Assembly (NCBI GenBank): GCA_944412445.1
Contig: CALYBJ010000010.1
Coordinates: 1 to 64,000 of the forward strand
Source: an uncultured Clostridia bacterium
Lineage (GTDB): Bacteria; Bacillota; Clostridia; Oscillospirales; Acutalibacteraceae
DNA length: 64,000 bases
Direction: 5' to 3'
Part shown: piece by piece, positions 8,989 to 17,462 of the stretch
Layout: every line of letters begins with the position of its first letter
Numbering within the stretch: position 1 is the first letter of the stretch
Position numbers and translations under genes: made by a program
Notes under the pieces: model-generated
Databases searched by the model: none
What the model saw: the letters and a program-made list of their open reading frames with translations, nothing else
Told to the model about the DNA's origin: nothing

Positions 8989-9600
8989 ATGGCTATGGAA
9001 AATATTATTTACACTTACGGACAAAAGGTTTACTTCAACCTTACAAACAAATGCCCCTGCAACTGCGAATTCTGCATAAGACACAACGAAAACGGTCTTG
9101 GAGACATGGGAAGCCTTTGGCTTGACCACGAGCCTTCCGTAGAAGAAATCAAGGACGCCGTTGACAATTTCGACTTTACCGGCTATACGGATATTGTTTT
9201 CTGCGGCTTCGGGGAGCCTACCTGCGCTCTTGACAAGCTTATTGAAACGGCAAAATATCTTAAAACCAAAAAAGATTTTACAATAAGAATAAATACAAAC
9301 GGTCTTTCCGACCTTATAAACAACACCGAGGATTCCTCAAAGCTTATGGAGGGTGTTATTGATGTTGTTTCAATAAGCCTTAACGCCTCCGACGCAAAAA
9401 AATACAATGAAATCGTTCATCCCGTTTACGGAGAAAAAGCCTTTGACGCTATGATAAAATTCGCCAAAGACTGCAAAAAGCACGTTAAATCCGTAAAAAT
9501 GACTGTTGTTGACACAATCGGAGAAGAGGAAATAGAAAAATGCCGCCGTCTTTGCAGTGAAAACGGCATAGATTTAAGAGTGAGAACATATATAAAATAA
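8989..9600 (+). CDS. radical SAM protein, TatD-associated type
   Basis: This 203-residue protein has the radical SAM iron-sulfur motif CPCNCEFC (Cx3CxxC) at about residues 19-26, followed by CGFGEPTC and TIRINTNG, which match glycine-rich SAM-binding regions. Size and the NLTNKCPCNCEFCIR start resemble the family annotated as TatD-family-associated radical SAM proteins, but no TatD gene is adjacent. The substrate is unknown. The ATG at 8995 (MENIIYTYG) is an alternative start; ribosome-binding sites are weak for both. A bidirectional terminator follows. Confidence 0.85.
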   Translation: MAMENIIYTYGQKVYFNLTNKCPCNCEFCIRHNENGLGDMGSLWLDHEPSVEEIKDAVDNFDFTGYTDIVFCGFGEPTCALDKLIETAKYLKTKKDFTIRINTNGLSDLINNTEDSSKLMEGVIDVVSISLNASDAKKYNEIVHPVYGEKAFDAMIKFAKDCKKHVKSVKMTVVDTIGEEEIEKCRRLCSENGIDLRVRTYIK

Positions 9601-9624
9601 AAACACATATTTTATATGACAGCA

Positions 9625-9668
9625 AAAAAAATCCTGAAAACCCTTTAAGGTTTCCGGGATTTTTTTTT
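9625..9668. terminator. bidirectional terminator
   Basis: AATCCTGAAAACC (9630-9642) pairs imperfectly with GGTTTCCGGGATT (9649-9661). A run of T follows on the plus strand and a run of A precedes it, so it can end both the radical SAM gene and the convergent hydrolase gene. Confidence 0.85.
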
Positions 9669-9680
9669 AATATGTGTATA

Positions 9681-10571
9681 TCAGCATTTTACATGACTTT
9701 TGAAAAATTCAATATAGTCTTTCATTGCCCTTTGAAAATTTTCTCCGTCATAAACATCAAAATGTCCCCGGGGATAATATTTTATTGTGGCTTTTTCGCT
9801 TTTCTCTGCGTATTTAACAGACTTCTTCGCGGGAGCTACCGTATCCGTTTCGCAGATACCGTAAAGAATGGGAATTTTTATTTTTCCTGCATTTTTTCCG
9901 GGACTGTACTTTAAAAACTCAAGTATTGTAAACACCGGCGTTGTATTTTTAAAGGTCACGCTGTCCCTTGTCATCATATCCAGATAATATTCGTATCTTT
10001 TATCGGTCATAAGCGCCGTTTTGCCCGGCTTACCCGCAAGCCTTACCATTATTTCCCTGCCGAAGGGCTTTGTTAAACAGCCGGTGCAAAACACGGCAAA
10101 CAGTTTTATCTGAGTTATAAAGGGTACGGCTGATATTGAAGCGGCGCCGTCCGTATAGGGACACTGAGCTATAACCCCTCTGTACTCCGAGCTTTCAGAG
10201 GCTAAGGTTATAACGTGTCCGCCGCTGAAGGAGGTTCCGAATAAAAATATATTGTCTGTATCTGTTGAGTCAAGAGTTTTTACAAAATATACGGCGCTTC
10301 TCCAGTCCTCAAGCTGTTCCTTAACATTGATTCTGTACCGTTTTTCACCTTTGCTGTCGCCGTTGTTTCTGTAATCAAAAAGAAAACAGGAAAAGCCTGC
10401 CTGAGAAAATTTATACGCATATTCGTCAAGACGCATATCCCTTGTTGAACCAAGTCCGTGAGCCATTACAATAACAGGCTGTTTTTCATTGCCCGAAGTA
10501 TACAGCCAGCCGGCGCAGTCAACGCCCTTTGACTTAAATCATAAATCCTGTCTTTTTACATTATTGTCCAT
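9681..10571 (-). pseudogene. alpha/beta hydrolase with in-frame TGA at codon 11
   Basis: The body (from the ATG at 10466, 261 residues) is an alpha/beta hydrolase: oxyanion motif MAHGLGSTRDM, nucleophile elbow GTSFSGG, acid in CETDTVAP and catalytic histidine in RGHFDVY. The true start should be the ATG at 10571, which has AGGAAGG upstream; from there the frame reads MDNNVKRQDL, a TGA stop (10541-10539), then FKSKGVDCAGWLYTSGNEK running into MAHGLG. The downstream 24 codons encode the family's first beta strands and have no other start codon, so a product begun at 10466 would lack them. This is either a recent nonsense mutation, a sequencing or assembly error, or read-through. The fold assignment is secure; activity is doubtful. 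Confidence 0.75.
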
Positions 10572-10654
10572 ATAATACGCCTTCCTGAATAATTTTTATA
10601 TAAATTATACAGAAAATAATTTTTCTTGTCAATTATTATATAAACATAAAACCA

Positions 10655-11659
10655 TTATTGCTTTCTCTCCTCAATTTCAACTCCTGTATAGTAATGTTTT
10701 ATTATCTCGTCATAAGTCATGCCCTGCTCTGCGTAATAATCCGCTCCGTACTGACTTATTCCCACTCCGTGTCCGTAGCCCTTAACATCAAAGGTAAAGC
10801 TTCCGTCCTCATAGCTTACGGTGAAATCGGGACTTCTCAGCCCCAAAAGATTTCTTACCTCCATTCCGGTAAGCTCCTTTCCTCCGGCAGTTATTTCAAG
10901 AACCGCCCCGCTGTCCGAGGTTTTTTCAATATTTATCCAGTTTTCCCCATCTCCCTCAAAGGACACTCCCTCTATATCCTTAAAAGCCTCTTTTATCTCA
11001 TCGGCAGTAAATACAGCCGTGGATTCATATCTTGTGGATTCGGTATCACCTTCGCTTTCCACGCTCTGAAGATACGGCACATCGCTTCCCCATATATCAA
11101 GGGCCGACTCCGTTCTTCCGGAGCTTATGGCGTGGTAAGCCGCCATTACGGGCTCGCCGTTATATGTAATAACCTTGTCTATTACCGCATCCACCGCATT
11201 TTCGATTTTTTCATAGTATGAGTCAAAGGTATCGCCCCATTTTTCCTTCATTTCCTGAAGGCTCATATACCCCTGGTGCTGACTGCTGTCGTCGGAAATG
11301 TCGGCGCCCATTATATTTTCGCCCTCCGGGTTGAGCTTCATGTACTCCGCAAAGGTCACCGCAGCCAGCGCCTGAACCTTTAAAGCCTCCTCATTATAGG
11401 ATGCCGGCATTTCTGCTGCCACAGCCCCGATTATGTACTCTCTCATGGTCATATCTTCCTTAACCTTGTCCTCTGTCATAAAAACGCTTATAATATCGCC
11501 CTCACCGGAAAAAACATCCTCCGAAAGATTTTCCGAAACTGCTTCCTCTCCGGAGCTGTCCTCCTCGCCTGCTACGGACGCTCCCAGAGGCAGCGCCGCC
11601 ATGGGAGCCGTCAGAAGAATTACTGCGACAATTATGCATAAAATTCCATAAAGCTTCAT
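10655..11659 (-). CDS. spoIID: SpoIID/LytB domain protein (stage II sporulation protein D)
   Basis: SpoIID is a membrane-anchored lytic transglycosylase that thins septal peptidoglycan during forespore engulfment. This 334-residue protein has an N-terminal membrane anchor, an acidic linker (residues 30-60), the conserved catalytic glutamate in YIIGAVAAEMPASYNEEALKV, and the C-terminal family motif GYGHGVGISQYGAD. The usual AART after the catalytic region is AAVT here. It lies alone, unlike the spoIID-spoIIQ or murAA-spoIID order of some relatives. With SpoIIGA and SigE it supports sporulation, though some SpoIID/LytB proteins act in vegetative cells. Confidence 0.9.
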   Translation of the reverse strand: MKLYGILCIIVAVILLTAPMAALPLGASVAGEEDSSGEEAVSENLSEDVFSGEGDIISVFMTEDKVKEDMTMREYIIGAVAAEMPASYNEEALKVQALAAVTFAEYMKLNPEGENIMGADISDDSSQHQGYMSLQEMKEKWGDTFDSYYEKIENAVDAVIDKVITYNGEPVMAAYHAISSGRTESALDIWGSDVPYLQSVESEGDTESTRYESTAVFTADEIKEAFKDIEGVSFEGDGENWINIEKTSDSGAVLEITAGGKELTGMEVRNLLGLRSPDFTVSYEDGSFTFDVKGYGHGVGISQYGADYYAEQGMTYDEIIKHYYTGVEIEERKQ

Positions 11660-11719
11660 AAATATTCATCCTTTACATTTTTATAATAAAAATCGTGTTT
11701 AAATTGTATGCGGCGGTTC

Positions 11720-11748
11720 TTGACTTTATATAAAAAAAATTATAAAAT
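11720..11748 (+). promoter_or_regulatory. promoter of the citrate synthase gene
   Basis: TTGACT (11720-11725) and TAAAAT (11743-11748) are 17 bases apart, 36 bases before the start codon. Confidence 0.75.
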
Positions 11749-11783
11749 ATTATGTAATGCCAATATAATAGGAGATGATTTTA

Positions 11784-13142
11784 ATGAGCCGTACAATAAT
11801 AGCCAGCGAAGCTATTTCATTATTATGCAAAGAGCTTCAGGATAATAACTATATACACTCCTCGGACTATGAAAAATACGGAGTAAAGAGAGGCCTTAGA
11901 AACGCCGACGGTACAGGCGTTATGGCAGGTCTTACGAAAATATGCAGCGTTGAGGGTTATTACATAGACGACGGCGAGAAAATTCCGAAGGAAGGTCATC
12001 TTTTTTACAGAGGTATTGATATCAACGATATTGTAAACGCCTGCAAGGCTGAAAACCGTTTCGGCTTTGAAGAGGTTATATGGCTTCTGCTTTTCGGAAA
12101 GCTGCCCACAAAAAATCAGCTTGAAAGATTTAACGGAGCTCTTGCCGCAAGAAGAGAGCTTCCCGACAACTTTACCGAAGACATGATAATGAAGGCTCCG
12201 TCACCCAACATCATGAATAAAATCTCCAGAGCGGTTCTGGCGCTTTATTCCTACGACGACAACCCGGACGATACATCAATAGAAAATGTTCTTAACCAGT
12301 CCTTAAGGCTTATTGCCGCAATGCCCTCCATAATGTCATACGCCTATCAGGTAAAAAGACGCCATTACTACCACAAGAGTATGTATATACATCCGCCCAA
12401 GCCGGAGCATCATACGGCGGAGGTAATTTTAAACGCCCTGCGCTCCGACAAAAAGTTTACCGACGAAGAAGCAAAGCTTCTTGACCTGTGCCTTATTCTT
12501 CACGCTGAACACGGCGGCGGCAACAACTCCACCTTTGCAACAAGGGTATTATCTTCATCGGGCACCGACACCTACGCCGCAATCGCAGCCGGAGTAGGCT
12601 CACTCAAGGGTCCCAAGCACGGCGGCGCAAACCATAAGGTTGCCCAGATGGTAGCCGCATTCAAAGAGAACTGCTCCGATATTACAAGCGAAAGCCAGGT
12701 AAAGGACTTCCTTGTTAAAATTCTTAAAAAGGAAGCCGGAGACGGCTCCGGACTTGTTTACGGAATGGGTCACGCTGTTTATACCCTTTCCGACCCGAGA
12801 GCGGTAATTCTCAGAAGAGAAGCTGAAAAATTTTCTGCCGGCACTGATTTTGAAGCGGAATACCGTCTTTTATCTCTTATCGAAAAGCTCACTCCCGAGG
12901 TTTTCTCCTCGGTTACGAAAAAAACAAAATATATCTGTGCCAATGTGGATCTTTATTCCGGTCTTGTTTACAAAATGCTCAATCTGCCTGAGGATCTTTT
13001 CACTCCTCTTTTCGCAACCGCAAGAATGACAGGCTGGTGCGCTCACAGAATGGAAGAGCTTTACACAGGAAGCAGAATTATCCGTCCCGCTTACAAAAGC
13101 CTTTCTGCTCACACAGCTTATGTTCCCATTGACAAAAGATAA
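11784..13142 (+). CDS. citrate synthase
   Basis: This 452-residue enzyme condenses acetyl-CoA and oxaloacetate to citrate. Family marks include EGHLFYRGIDINDIV, the catalytic-histidine regions LHAEHGGGNNSTFATR and GSLKGPKHGGANH, and the substrate loop GFGHAVY-like YGMGHAVYTLSDPR. The long N-terminal region before the catalytic core is typical of clostridial citrate/methylcitrate synthases. I chose the ATG at 11784 because GGAGATG sits 8 bases before it; the ATG at 11775 overlaps that site. It probably feeds 2-oxoglutarate synthesis in an incomplete cycle, although no aconitase or isocitrate dehydrogenase is nearby. Confidence 0.95.
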   Translation: MSRTIIASEAISLLCKELQDNNYIHSSDYEKYGVKRGLRNADGTGVMAGLTKICSVEGYYIDDGEKIPKEGHLFYRGIDINDIVNACKAENRFGFEEVIWLLLFGKLPTKNQLERFNGALAARRELPDNFTEDMIMKAPSPNIMNKISRAVLALYSYDDNPDDTSIENVLNQSLRLIAAMPSIMSYAYQVKRRHYYHKSMYIHPPKPEHHTAEVILNALRSDKKFTDEEAKLLDLCLILHAEHGGGNNSTFATRVLSSSGTDTYAAIAAGVGSLKGPKHGGANHKVAQMVAAFKENCSDITSESQVKDFLVKILKKEAGDGSGLVYGMGHAVYTLSDPRAVILRREAEKFSAGTDFEAEYRLLSLIEKLTPEVFSSVTKKTKYICANVDLYSGLVYKMLNLPEDLFTPLFATARMTGWCAHRMEELYTGSRIIRPAYKSLSAHTAYVPIDKR

Positions 13143-13198
13143 TTTTTCAGAAGTATTTTAATGCTTTTTCAGAAAATAATATGAAAGGGTGCATTGTT

Positions 13199-14275
13199 TT
13201 GAAAATTAAAAATTCATCAAACGCCGTAAGCCCCGACGCCGCCATTATTATAATGTGCTTCGGTATTCTCATTTCCTGCCCTCTTCGCATATTCCTTATG
13301 CTTAAAAATACCGACACCGTTACAGGCTTTTACGAAGATTACGGAAATATCGGAGTTTACGCTCTTTACGGAGTTTTAGCCCTTGTTACGGTTCTTGTTC
13401 TCCTGCTCACCTATTTAAGCGGAAGAATCCCCGCTTCCGTAGCTCCCAAGGGCAGACATATCGTCTTAGGACTGGCTTCCTTTGTTTTCGCCGGAACCCT
13501 CTTTTACGACGCCGTTTCAAACTATATTTCAAACGGCCCTTCTACGGCAACAATTATCCAGAATGTTCAGTCCGTTTCAACCCTTCATCACCTTCAGGCT
13601 CTTTTCGCCTTTGTTTCCTGCTGTTATTTCGTAGTCTTCGGCATTTCCTACCTTTCAGGCAAAAGCTTCCACAAAAAGCTTAAAATTATCGCTCTCGCTC
13701 CTCTTGCCTGGGCGGTTATAAAGGTTTTGTCACGGCTTACGGTTATAATCAGCTTTATCAGAGTTTCCGAGCTGTTTTTGGAGCTTTGCGCCTACTCTTT
13801 CCTTATGATTTTCTTCCTCACCTTCGCAAGAGTCGCCTCCGAGGTCAACAGCAAAGGCTCTATGTGGAGCGTTATCGCATGCGGATGCGTTTCATCATTT
13901 TTCATACTTACATACTCCATCCCCAGACTTATGCTCATTGCCACGGGTAACTCCGAAAGCCTTGTTACCGGCTATCCTCTCAGCTACTGCGATATAGGCG
14001 CCGTTTTATTTATTCTCGTGTTCATCATCACCGTTTTGAGAAAAGGCTATTCCGTTGAGGATGTTGAACAGATGATAAAGGAAACGGAAGCAGCCGCCGA
14101 CAATGAAAACGGCGATGAAATTTCCGAAACTCAGCCTCAGCCGTCGCAGACTGTTTTTAACAGAACCGGAAACGACGATATAAAAATTTCCGGAGATGTA
14201 AAAATATCAAAAGCATCCTCTCAGGAAAAGAAAGAAGAAAAAAAATCAGACGAAGATGAGTCTCCGGAAAACTGA
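13199..14275 (+). CDS. polytopic membrane protein of unknown function
   Basis: I do not recognise the family. The protein (358 residues from TTG 13199) has about eight hydrophobic segments in residues 10-290 and then a hydrophilic cytoplasmic-type tail rich in Glu, Ser and Lys, with the charged run EKKEEKKSDEDESPEN at the end. TTG 13199 is preferred because AAAGGGTG lies 8 bases upstream; the ATG at 13181 has no ribosome binding site. It follows citrate synthase by 56 bases and precedes an AEC transporter gene by 32, so all three may be one transcript. Confidence 0.7.
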   Translation: MKIKNSSNAVSPDAAIIIMCFGILISCPLRIFLMLKNTDTVTGFYEDYGNIGVYALYGVLALVTVLVLLLTYLSGRIPASVAPKGRHIVLGLASFVFAGTLFYDAVSNYISNGPSTATIIQNVQSVSTLHHLQALFAFVSCCYFVVFGISYLSGKSFHKKLKIIALAPLAWAVIKVLSRLTVIISFIRVSELFLELCAYSFLMIFFLTFARVASEVNSKGSMWSVIACGCVSSFFILTYSIPRLMLIATGNSESLVTGYPLSYCDIGAVLFILVFIITVLRKGYSVEDVEQMIKETEAAADNENGDEISETQPQPSQTVFNRTGNDDIKISGDVKISKASSQEKKEEKKSDEDESPEN

Positions 14276-14307
14276 TTTTACTATTGATTTGAAGGAAGTA
14301 ATTTGAT

Positions 14308-15243
14308 TTGGAAATGTTTCTGCAAAATATGCAGACTGCCGCTTCTCAGGTGGCAATTCTCTATGTAATGGTGGCGGTAGGCTTTGCTGCTGACAAGCTT
14401 CATGTTTTTACCGAAAAAGCCGCAAGAGCCGCAAACGATTTAATGTTTTACATCGTTACCCCCTGCATAATTATTGACTCGTTTATAAATACCGAATTTT
14501 CCGGGGACACTGCCAAGGGCTTCGCGGTTACCTTTACCTTTTCGGTTGTTTCTCATCTTATAGGCATTGCCGCCGCCTCTCCCTTTTTCAACGGCAAAAA
14601 GGAAACCAACGGGGCTGTTTACAAATTCGCCGCAATTTACGGCAATGTAGGCTATATGGCGCTTCCTCTCGCAAGCGCTGTTCTGGGAGCCCAGGGGGTT
14701 TTTTACTGCTCCGGAGGAATAATCGTCCTTAATATTTTGGCCTTTACCCACGGCGTCTGGCTTATGAACAAGGGTCGGAATGTCAAATTCAACCTTAAAT
14801 CAATTATATTGAATCCGGGAGTTATTTCCGTTCTTATCGGGCTTCCCTTCTTCCTGTTTTCAATAAAGCTTCCCGCTGTTATTTCCCAGCCCGTAAGCTT
14901 TATTTCCGATATGAACACTCCCTTCGCAATGATTATCTTCGGCACATATATTGCCAACACCGATTTAAAAACCATATTTAAAAATTATCAGCCTTATCTG
15001 GTATCGGCAATAAGACTTATTTTCGTTCCCGTTGTAATACTTCTGCTCTGCAGGGTATTTTCACTTTCGCCGATGCTTACAACCGCCTGCATGATTTCGG
15101 CAGCGGTTCCCAGCGCAAACAACACCGTTATGTTTGCCGCAAAATACAACAAGGATACAGGGGCAGCTTCAAAGACCATAGCCATTAACAGCTTTTTATC
15201 TGTTATCACACTGCCTGTAATGATAGCCTTGTCAAAGCTTTAA
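14308..15243 (+). CDS. AEC family transporter (auxin efflux carrier type)
   Basis: This 311-residue protein has ten hydrophobic segments with the family's internal symmetry; conserved points are LMFYIVTPCIIIDSF, AIYGNVGYMALPL and AAVPSANNTVMFA. AEC proteins in bacteria carry organic acids such as malate or other anions. It starts with TTG at 14308, with AAGGAAG 9 bases upstream; the ATG at 14314 is possible. Its position after citrate synthase is compatible with carboxylate transport, which is only an inference. Confidence 0.88.
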   Translation: MEMFLQNMQTAASQVAILYVMVAVGFAADKLHVFTEKAARAANDLMFYIVTPCIIIDSFINTEFSGDTAKGFAVTFTFSVVSHLIGIAAASPFFNGKKETNGAVYKFAAIYGNVGYMALPLASAVLGAQGVFYCSGGIIVLNILAFTHGVWLMNKGRNVKFNLKSIILNPGVISVLIGLPFFLFSIKLPAVISQPVSFISDMNTPFAMIIFGTYIANTDLKTIFKNYQPYLVSAIRLIFVPVVILLLCRVFSLSPMLTTACMISAAVPSANNTVMFAAKYNKDTGAASKTIAINSFLSVITLPVMIALSKL

Positions 15244-15256
15244 AAAGGTTTATTTT

Positions 15257-16153
15257 ATGAATTTCGGAAAATTACAGCTCAGCGACGAATTTAAAAGAAG
15301 CTTATCCTCAGCCGTTGATAAGGACGCGTTTTCTCATGCGGCGCTTTTTACCGGAGGCACCGTAAAAGAGAGAAAAGACGCGGCGATTCTTACGGCTCAG
15401 GCGCTTTTCTGCGGAGAAAAAGGGGAAAAGCCCTGCTTGAAATGCGTTTCCTGCAAAAAGGTGAAAGCCGGGATACATCCTGATGTAACGGTTGTTTCCG
15501 GAGAGCCGGGAAAGCCAAGAAGCATCAAAATAGACACAATCAGAGATATAAGGAACAAGGCGTATATTCTTCCCAACGAAGCGCCTTTTCAGATATTTAT
15601 AATACTTGAAGCCTCCTGTATGGGAGAGGAATCTCAGAACGCTCTTTTAAAAATACTTGAAGAACCCCCGGAAACAGCAAGATTTATTCTTGCCGCAAGA
15701 TCAAGAGACGACCTGCGGCAGACGATACTGTCAAGGGTATCGGTATTTCAGCTGAACGACGAAAGCGGTCAGGCGGCAGGAGAAAAAGAAAATCAGAAGG
15801 CAGCGGCGGCAGGAAGAAAAATACTTGAGGCTGCTGCGGAAAGAAACGAATTTAAAATAATACTGGGCACCGCTCCTCTTGAAAAGGACAGAAAAGCCTT
15901 TAAGGCGGCTGCGGAAACAATGGCGCTGACGCTCAGGAACGCTCTCATTTCAAATTATAAAGCGGACGCCGTCACAAACGAATTAACGGGAAGGCTTTCA
16001 AAAGCCTTTACGCCCGGAGAAATATTAAAAATGCAGAATCTTTTAAAGACGCTTTATTCCGACGCTGATAAAAACGCAAATGAAAATCTGCTTATAACAA
16101 GGCTTTCCACAGGTCTTGCGGAATGTTTATCAGAAAAACCATCAGGAAAATAA
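15257..16153 (+). CDS. holB: DNA polymerase III delta-prime subunit
   Basis: This 298-residue clamp-loader subunit shows the AAA+ fold with a degenerate P-loop (LFTGGTVKERKDAA instead of GxxGxGKT), which is normal for delta-prime. It has a zinc-binding cysteine cluster (CGEKGEKPCLKCVSCKKV, about residues 53-70) and the box VII region EESQNALLKILEEPP. It has a good start and overlaps nothing upstream. ricT follows after 20 bases; a holB-ricT pair is a conserved Firmicutes order, which supports both calls. Confidence 0.93.
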   Translation: MNFGKLQLSDEFKRSLSSAVDKDAFSHAALFTGGTVKERKDAAILTAQALFCGEKGEKPCLKCVSCKKVKAGIHPDVTVVSGEPGKPRSIKIDTIRDIRNKAYILPNEAPFQIFIILEASCMGEESQNALLKILEEPPETARFILAARSRDDLRQTILSRVSVFQLNDESGQAAGEKENQKAAAAGRKILEAAAERNEFKIILGTAPLEKDRKAFKAAAETMALTLRNALISNYKADAVTNELTGRLSKAFTPGEILKMQNLLKTLYSDADKNANENLLITRLSTGLAECLSEKPSGK

Positions 16154-16173
16154 CACAGGACAAGGAGGCACAC

Positions 16174-17043
16174 ATGGAAGAAGTAATAGGAGTAAGATTC
16201 AAGGAATCGGGAAAAATATATCACTTTGACCCGGGACAGGAAAAGCTTAAAAGAGGCGACTTTGTAATAGTTGAAACGGTAAGAGGCATTGAATGCGGCG
16301 AGGTTGCCCTTGAAAATACAATGGTAGACAGCGAATCGATAGTGAAGCCTCTTAAAAAGCTTATAAGAGCCGCAACAGAGGAAGACATTGAGATATACAG
16401 GAAAAACAAAGAAAAGGCTCAGAAGGCCGCGGGAATTTTTGAGGAAAAGGCGGCGAACCATAAGCTCTGCATGAAACTGGTTGACGTTGAATATACATTT
16501 GACGGAAGCAAAATTCTTTTTTACTATACGGCTCCCACAAGGGTTGATTTCAGAGAGCTTGTAAAGGATCTTGCGGCAGTGTTCAGAGCGAGAATAGAGC
16601 TTAGGCAAATCGGCGTAAGAGATGAATCAAAAATGCTGGGTGGTCTGGGAATATGCGGCAGACCTTTCTGCTGCAAGGAATTTTTAAACGAGTTCCAGCC
16701 TGTGTCAATCAAAATGGCAAAGGAGCAGGGACTGTCCCTTAACACCGTCAAAATCAGCGGCTCCTGCGGAAGGCTTATGTGCTGTCTTAAATACGAGCAG
16801 GAAGCCTACGAGCATCTTTTAAGAGTTACCCCGAAAACAGGCGCCATTGTTGATACAAAGCAGGGCAGAGGCGAGGTTGTTGATATGAACCTTTTAACCG
16901 GCAAGCTTACGGTAAAGCTTGACAGATACCCTGACGCCGCGCCCCAGATTTTCCACAGACGGGATGTTAAAATAATCAAGGACGCTAAAATCACCGTGGA
17001 TAAATCGGAAATCGCGGCATTTAAAGATATGGAGGGAGATTAA
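16174..17043 (+). CDS. ricT: PSP1 domain protein RicT (YaaT)
   Basis: In B. subtilis RicT works with RicA and RicF in a complex carrying [4Fe-4S] clusters that acts with RNase Y in mRNA processing and affects sporulation. This 289-residue copy has the PSP1 core VETVRGIECGEV and two paired-cysteine motifs, GICGRPFCCKEF and GSCGRLMCCLKYE. The ATG at 16174 has AAGGAGG 7 bases upstream and is clearly the real start; the longer frame from 16123 overlaps holB. RNase Y itself is at 31631. Confidence 0.93.
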   Translation: MEEVIGVRFKESGKIYHFDPGQEKLKRGDFVIVETVRGIECGEVALENTMVDSESIVKPLKKLIRAATEEDIEIYRKNKEKAQKAAGIFEEKAANHKLCMKLVDVEYTFDGSKILFYYTAPTRVDFRELVKDLAAVFRARIELRQIGVRDESKMLGGLGICGRPFCCKEFLNEFQPVSIKMAKEQGLSLNTVKISGSCGRLMCCLKYEQEAYEHLLRVTPKTGAIVDTKQGRGEVVDMNLLTGKLTVKLDRYPDAAPQIFHRRDVKIIKDAKITVDKSEIAAFKDMEGD

Positions 17044-17129
17044 CTTTATCTTTCCTGCCCCATAAAAATTTTTCAGAAGATTTTTTATATAAATCCATTA
17101 TTTTTAAGTAATTAAATGCTGTTTTTCTA

Positions 17130-17157
17130 TTGCATTTTTTTAAAATTATGTTACAAT
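17130..17157 (+). promoter_or_regulatory. promoter of the ferredoxin gene
   Basis: TTGCAT (17130-17135) and an extended TGTTACAAT (-10 at 17152-17157) are 16 bases apart. Confidence 0.7.
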
Positions 17158-17188
17158 AATTTCAAAATACAAAAGGAGGTTATTTCCA

Positions 17189-17359
17189 ATGGCATACAAA
17201 ATTACCGACGATTGCATTGCCTGCGGCGCTTGTGCAGCAGAATGCCCCGTTGAGGCTATTTCCGAAGGCGACGGCAAATTCGTTATCAACGCTGATACTT
17301 GTATTGAGTGCGGCGCTTGCGCAGAAGCTTGCCCCGTAGGCGCTCCCGTTGCTGAATAA
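17189..17359 (+). CDS. 2[4Fe-4S] ferredoxin, 56 residues
   Basis: This small clostridial ferredoxin carries two CxxCxxCxxxCP motifs, CIACGACAAECP and CIECGACAEACP, which bind the two low-potential clusters. It starts MAYKITDD and ends in VGAPVAE. AAAGGAGGT lies before the ATG, and promoter and terminator make it a stand-alone, probably abundant transcript. It is the likely electron acceptor of the pyruvate:ferredoxin oxidoreductase at 59786-63325. Confidence 0.97.
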   Translation: MAYKITDDCIACGACAAECPVEAISEGDGKFVINADTCIECGACAEACPVGAPVAE

Positions 17360-17373
17360 TATACGGACTCATG

Positions 17374-17402
17374 AGAACTGCCTTTGGCAGTTCTTTTTTT
17401 AT
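17374..17402 (+). terminator. ferredoxin terminator
   Basis: A perfect 9-bp stem AGAACTGCC/GGCAGTTCT (17374-17382/17386-17394) with a 3-base loop runs into a long T tract. Confidence 0.95.
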
Positions 17403-17409
17403 TTTTTCG

Positions 17410-17444
17410 GATAAAAAATTGCCGGCAGGAATTTATCCCGCCGG
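17410..17444 (-). terminator. terminator of the lipase gene
   Basis: On the minus strand CCGGCGGGA (17444-17436) pairs with TCCTGCCGG (17430-17422), one mismatch, and is followed by a T-rich run. Confidence 0.8.
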
Positions 17445-17462
17445 TTTTCTTTATTAAAATAT

